Of a DNA stretch of 6,119 nt, positions 4,565 to 6,119 are shown in pieces (within the stretch, counting starts at the first letter, position 1; every line of letters begins with the position of its first letter). This DNA comes from Oscillospiraceae bacterium. GTDB lineage: Bacteria; Bacillota; Clostridia; Oscillospirales; Oscillospiraceae. The stretch is from NCBI GenBank assembly GCA_029009035.1, contig JAQXJQ010000220.1, positions 1-6,119 on the forward strand. The letters are read 5' to 3'. A model generated the notes under the pieces. It was given only the letters and a program-made list of their open reading frames with translations, did no database searches and had not been told where the DNA came from. The position numbers and the translations under genes are program-made.

Positions 4565-6119
4565 ACACCTGCTTCGCGGTGGGGCGAAGGGCCAGCTCCC
4601 GCTCCTCCACGGCGAGGCAGAGCACATCACCGCGCTTCAGTTCTCCCGAGAGCAGCAGCCTGGCCGCCGGCTCCTCCACCCGCCGGCGCACCGCCCTCCG
4701 GATGGGCCGCGCTCCCTGCTCCCGCTCCTCTCCGGGGTCGGCCAGCAGCGCCACCGCCTCCCGGGGCGCGTCCAGCCCCACCCCGAGGGCGGACAGCCGG
4801 CGGCCCAGACTCTCCAGGGTCCGCCCGGCGATCTGTTCCAGCGCCTGGGGGCCGAGGGGTTCAAAGATCACCGTCTCGTCCAATCGGTTGAGAAATTCCG
4901 GGCGGAACTGCCGTTTCAGCTCCTCCAGCACCTCCCGGCGGTCAAACTCGGCCTGGCTGCCTCCGGCAAACCCCAGAGGGGGCGCGTGGCGCACCAGCTT
5001 GCGGGCGCCCACATTGGAGGTGAGCACCAGAATGGTATTCCGAAAGTCCGTCTTTCGCCCCTGACTATCGGTGAGCACCCCGTCCTCCATCACCTGCAGC
5101 AGGATGTTGTGCAGCTCATGGTGGGCCTTTTCGATCTCATCGAACAGCACCACCGACCAGGGGTGGCGGCGCACCCGTTCGGTGAGCTGCCCTCCCTCCT
5201 CATGGCCCACATAGCCGGGAGGGGCGCCCACCAGCCGGGAGACCGTGTGCTTTTCCATATACTCCGACATATCAAAGCGGATGAGGGCTTCCTCCGTACC
5301 GAACAGGGCTTCGGCAAGGGCGCGGCACAGCTCGGTTTTGCCCACGCCGCTGGGCCCCAGAAACAGGAATACCCCCACCGGGCGGTTGGGCTCCTTCAAC
5401 CCGATGCGCCCCCGGCGCACGGCGGCGCACACTGTCTCCACCGCGGTGTCCTGCCCCACCACGCGGCGGCGCAGCTCCTCCTCCAGGCGGAGCAGCCGTC
5501 TGGCCTCTCCGCCGGTGATGGACTCCACGGGAATGCCCGTCCATTGGGAGAGCACCGCGGCGATGTGCTCCCGGCCCAGGGTGCGGGTGTTCTCCCCCTT
5601 GTGGCGCTTCCGCTCCAGCTCCCGGCGGAAATCCGCCTCCGCGTCCCGGAGGACAGCCGCCCGCTCGTAGTCCTCCTCCGCCGCCGCGCTGGCCTTTTCC
5701 GCCGCCGCCCGGCGTACCTTGTCCGCCAGCGTCCGAAGCCCCGCGGGGACGGACACCTCCACCCGCAGCCGCGCCGCGCCCTCGTCCACCAGATCCACCG
5801 CCTTGTCCGGGAGAAACCGGTCCGGCAGATAGCGGCGGGACAGCTCCACCGCCGCCTCCAGCGCCTCGTCGGAGATGGTCACCCCGTGATAGTGCTCGTA
5901 GCGGGGCCGCAGACCCCGCAGGATGTTCAATGTCTGCTCCGGGGTCGGCTCCTCCACCCGCACGGGCTGAAACCGCCGCTCCAGCGCGGCGTCCTTCTCG
6001 ATGTGCCTGCGGTATTCCTCCAGCGTGGTGGCGCCCACCACCTGCAGCTCTCCCCGGCTGAGGCCGGGCTTCAGAATGTTGGCCGCGTCAATGGCTCCCT
6101 CGGCGGAGCCGGCGCCCAC
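4563..6119 (-). CDS. clpC: ClpC-type AAA+ unfoldase, C-terminal part (5' partial)
   Basis: This is an HSP100/Clp ATPase that unfolds proteins, probably for ClpP. The visible 518 residues start inside the first AAA+ module (GAGSAEGAIDAANILKP, then GATT sensor 1 and arginines in LERRF at 48-49). A short middle domain follows with a UVR-like motif (about 141-170, DYERAAVLRDAE), typical of ClpC and unlike the long coiled coil of ClpB. The second AAA+ module is complete: Walker A GPSGVGKT (255-262), Walker B LFDEIEKAH with Asp327 and Glu328, SEYMEKH and GAPPGYVG pore-region motifs, TSN sensor 1, arginine finger in EFLNRLDE, and GARPIRRAV sensor 2. LGF at 382-384 sits where ClpC proteins carry the ClpP-docking loop tripeptide. 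ClpC is about 810 residues, so the N-domain and first Walker A/B lie beyond the right edge. Upstream partners (ctsR, mcsA, mcsB) cannot be seen. ClpC versus another UVR-bearing Clp paralogue (ClpE-like) is the main uncertainty. Confidence 0.9.
   Translation of the reverse strand: MGAGSAEGAIDAANILKPGLSRGELQVVGATTLEEYRRHIEKDAALERRFQPVRVEEPTPEQTLNILRGLRPRYEHYHGVTISDEALEAAVELSRRYLPDRFLPDKAVDLVDEGAARLRVEVSVPAGLRTLADKVRRAAAEKASAAAEEDYERAAVLRDAEADFRRELERKRHKGENTRTLGREHIAAVLSQWTGIPVESITGGEARRLLRLEEELRRRVVGQDTAVETVCAAVRRGRIGLKEPNRPVGVFLFLGPSGVGKTELCRALAEALFGTEEALIRFDMSEYMEKHTVSRLVGAPPGYVGHEEGGQLTERVRRHPWSVVLFDEIEKAHHELHNILLQVMEDGVLTDSQGRKTDFRNTILVLTSNVGARKLVRHAPPLGFAGGSQAEFDRREVLEELKRQFRPEFLNRLDETVIFEPLGPQALEQIAGRTLESLGRRLSALGVGLDAPREAVALLADPGEEREQGARPIRRAVRRRVEEPAARLLLSGELKRGDVLCLAVEERELALRPTAKQV

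Noticed and set aside
3299..4630. Long open frame on the minus strand (443 codons) opposite the lipoprotein gene
   Set aside because: It has the same Gly/Val/His-rich shadow composition, spans the convergent terminator and overlaps the end of the clpC-like gene in another frame.
4553..5670. Plus-strand open frames opposite the clpC-like gene
   Set aside because: Pro/Ala/Arg/Ser-rich translations without motifs, antisense to a strongly conserved AAA+ coding sequence.
6117..6119. GTG at the right edge as the true start of the clpC-like gene
   Set aside because: The first residues align with the interior of the first AAA+ module, after its Walker motifs, so the gene continues beyond the window.

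Overview
The window looks like chromosomal DNA from a GC-rich Gram-positive gut-type Clostridia, most likely Oscillospiraceae in the broad sense (relatives of Flavonifractor, Lawsonibacter or Dysosmobacter). The evidence is strong C/G third-position codon preference, AGGAGG-type ribosome binding sites, sigma-A promoters set in short AT-rich islands, an IreB-family protein, a ClpC-type (UVR-containing) AAA+ ATPase, and a lipoprotein combining a DUF4358-like region with a transglutaminase domain. The assignment is by family content only; no rRNA or tRNA gene is present. I saw no mobile element, CRISPR array or phage gene, and no gene-free stretch longer than about 130 bases.

Layout, left to right. 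(1) 1-1174, plus strand: the 3' part of an ABC-F ATPase gene (YbiT-like), overlapped by 8 bases by a small DUF1294 membrane protein gene. (2) 1225-2872, plus strand: a near-consensus promoter carrying three GTTACAA repeats drives a two-gene unit, an unrecognised 96-residue protein followed by a secreted three-SH3 NlpC/P60 cell-wall hydrolase. The unit is closed by a perfect 15-bp hairpin terminator. (3) 2894-3245, plus strand: a monocistronic ireB (reoM) gene with its own promoter, a GTG start and its own terminator. (4) 3246-4564, plus strand: a lipoprotein gene whose Shine-Dalgarno sequence directly abuts the T-tract of the ireB terminator, followed by a 17-bp hairpin. (5) 4563-6119, minus strand: the 3' two-thirds of a clpC-like gene, converging on that hairpin and running off the right edge.

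Several genes share a cell-envelope theme: a peptidoglycan hydrolase, a surface lipoprotein, and IreB/ReoM. In Enterococcus and Listeria, IreB/ReoM links the PASTA-domain Ser/Thr kinase to ClpCP-dependent turnover of MurA. A ClpC-type unfoldase lies 1.4 kb away, so the neighbourhood is suggestive, but a functional link is inference. The most unusual single feature is the second nucleotide-binding domain of the ABC-F protein, which lacks the Walker A lysine, the catalytic glutamate (Gln instead) and the Q-loop glutamine. I found no clearly new multi-gene system; most of the window is ordinary core genome with a few details worth checking.
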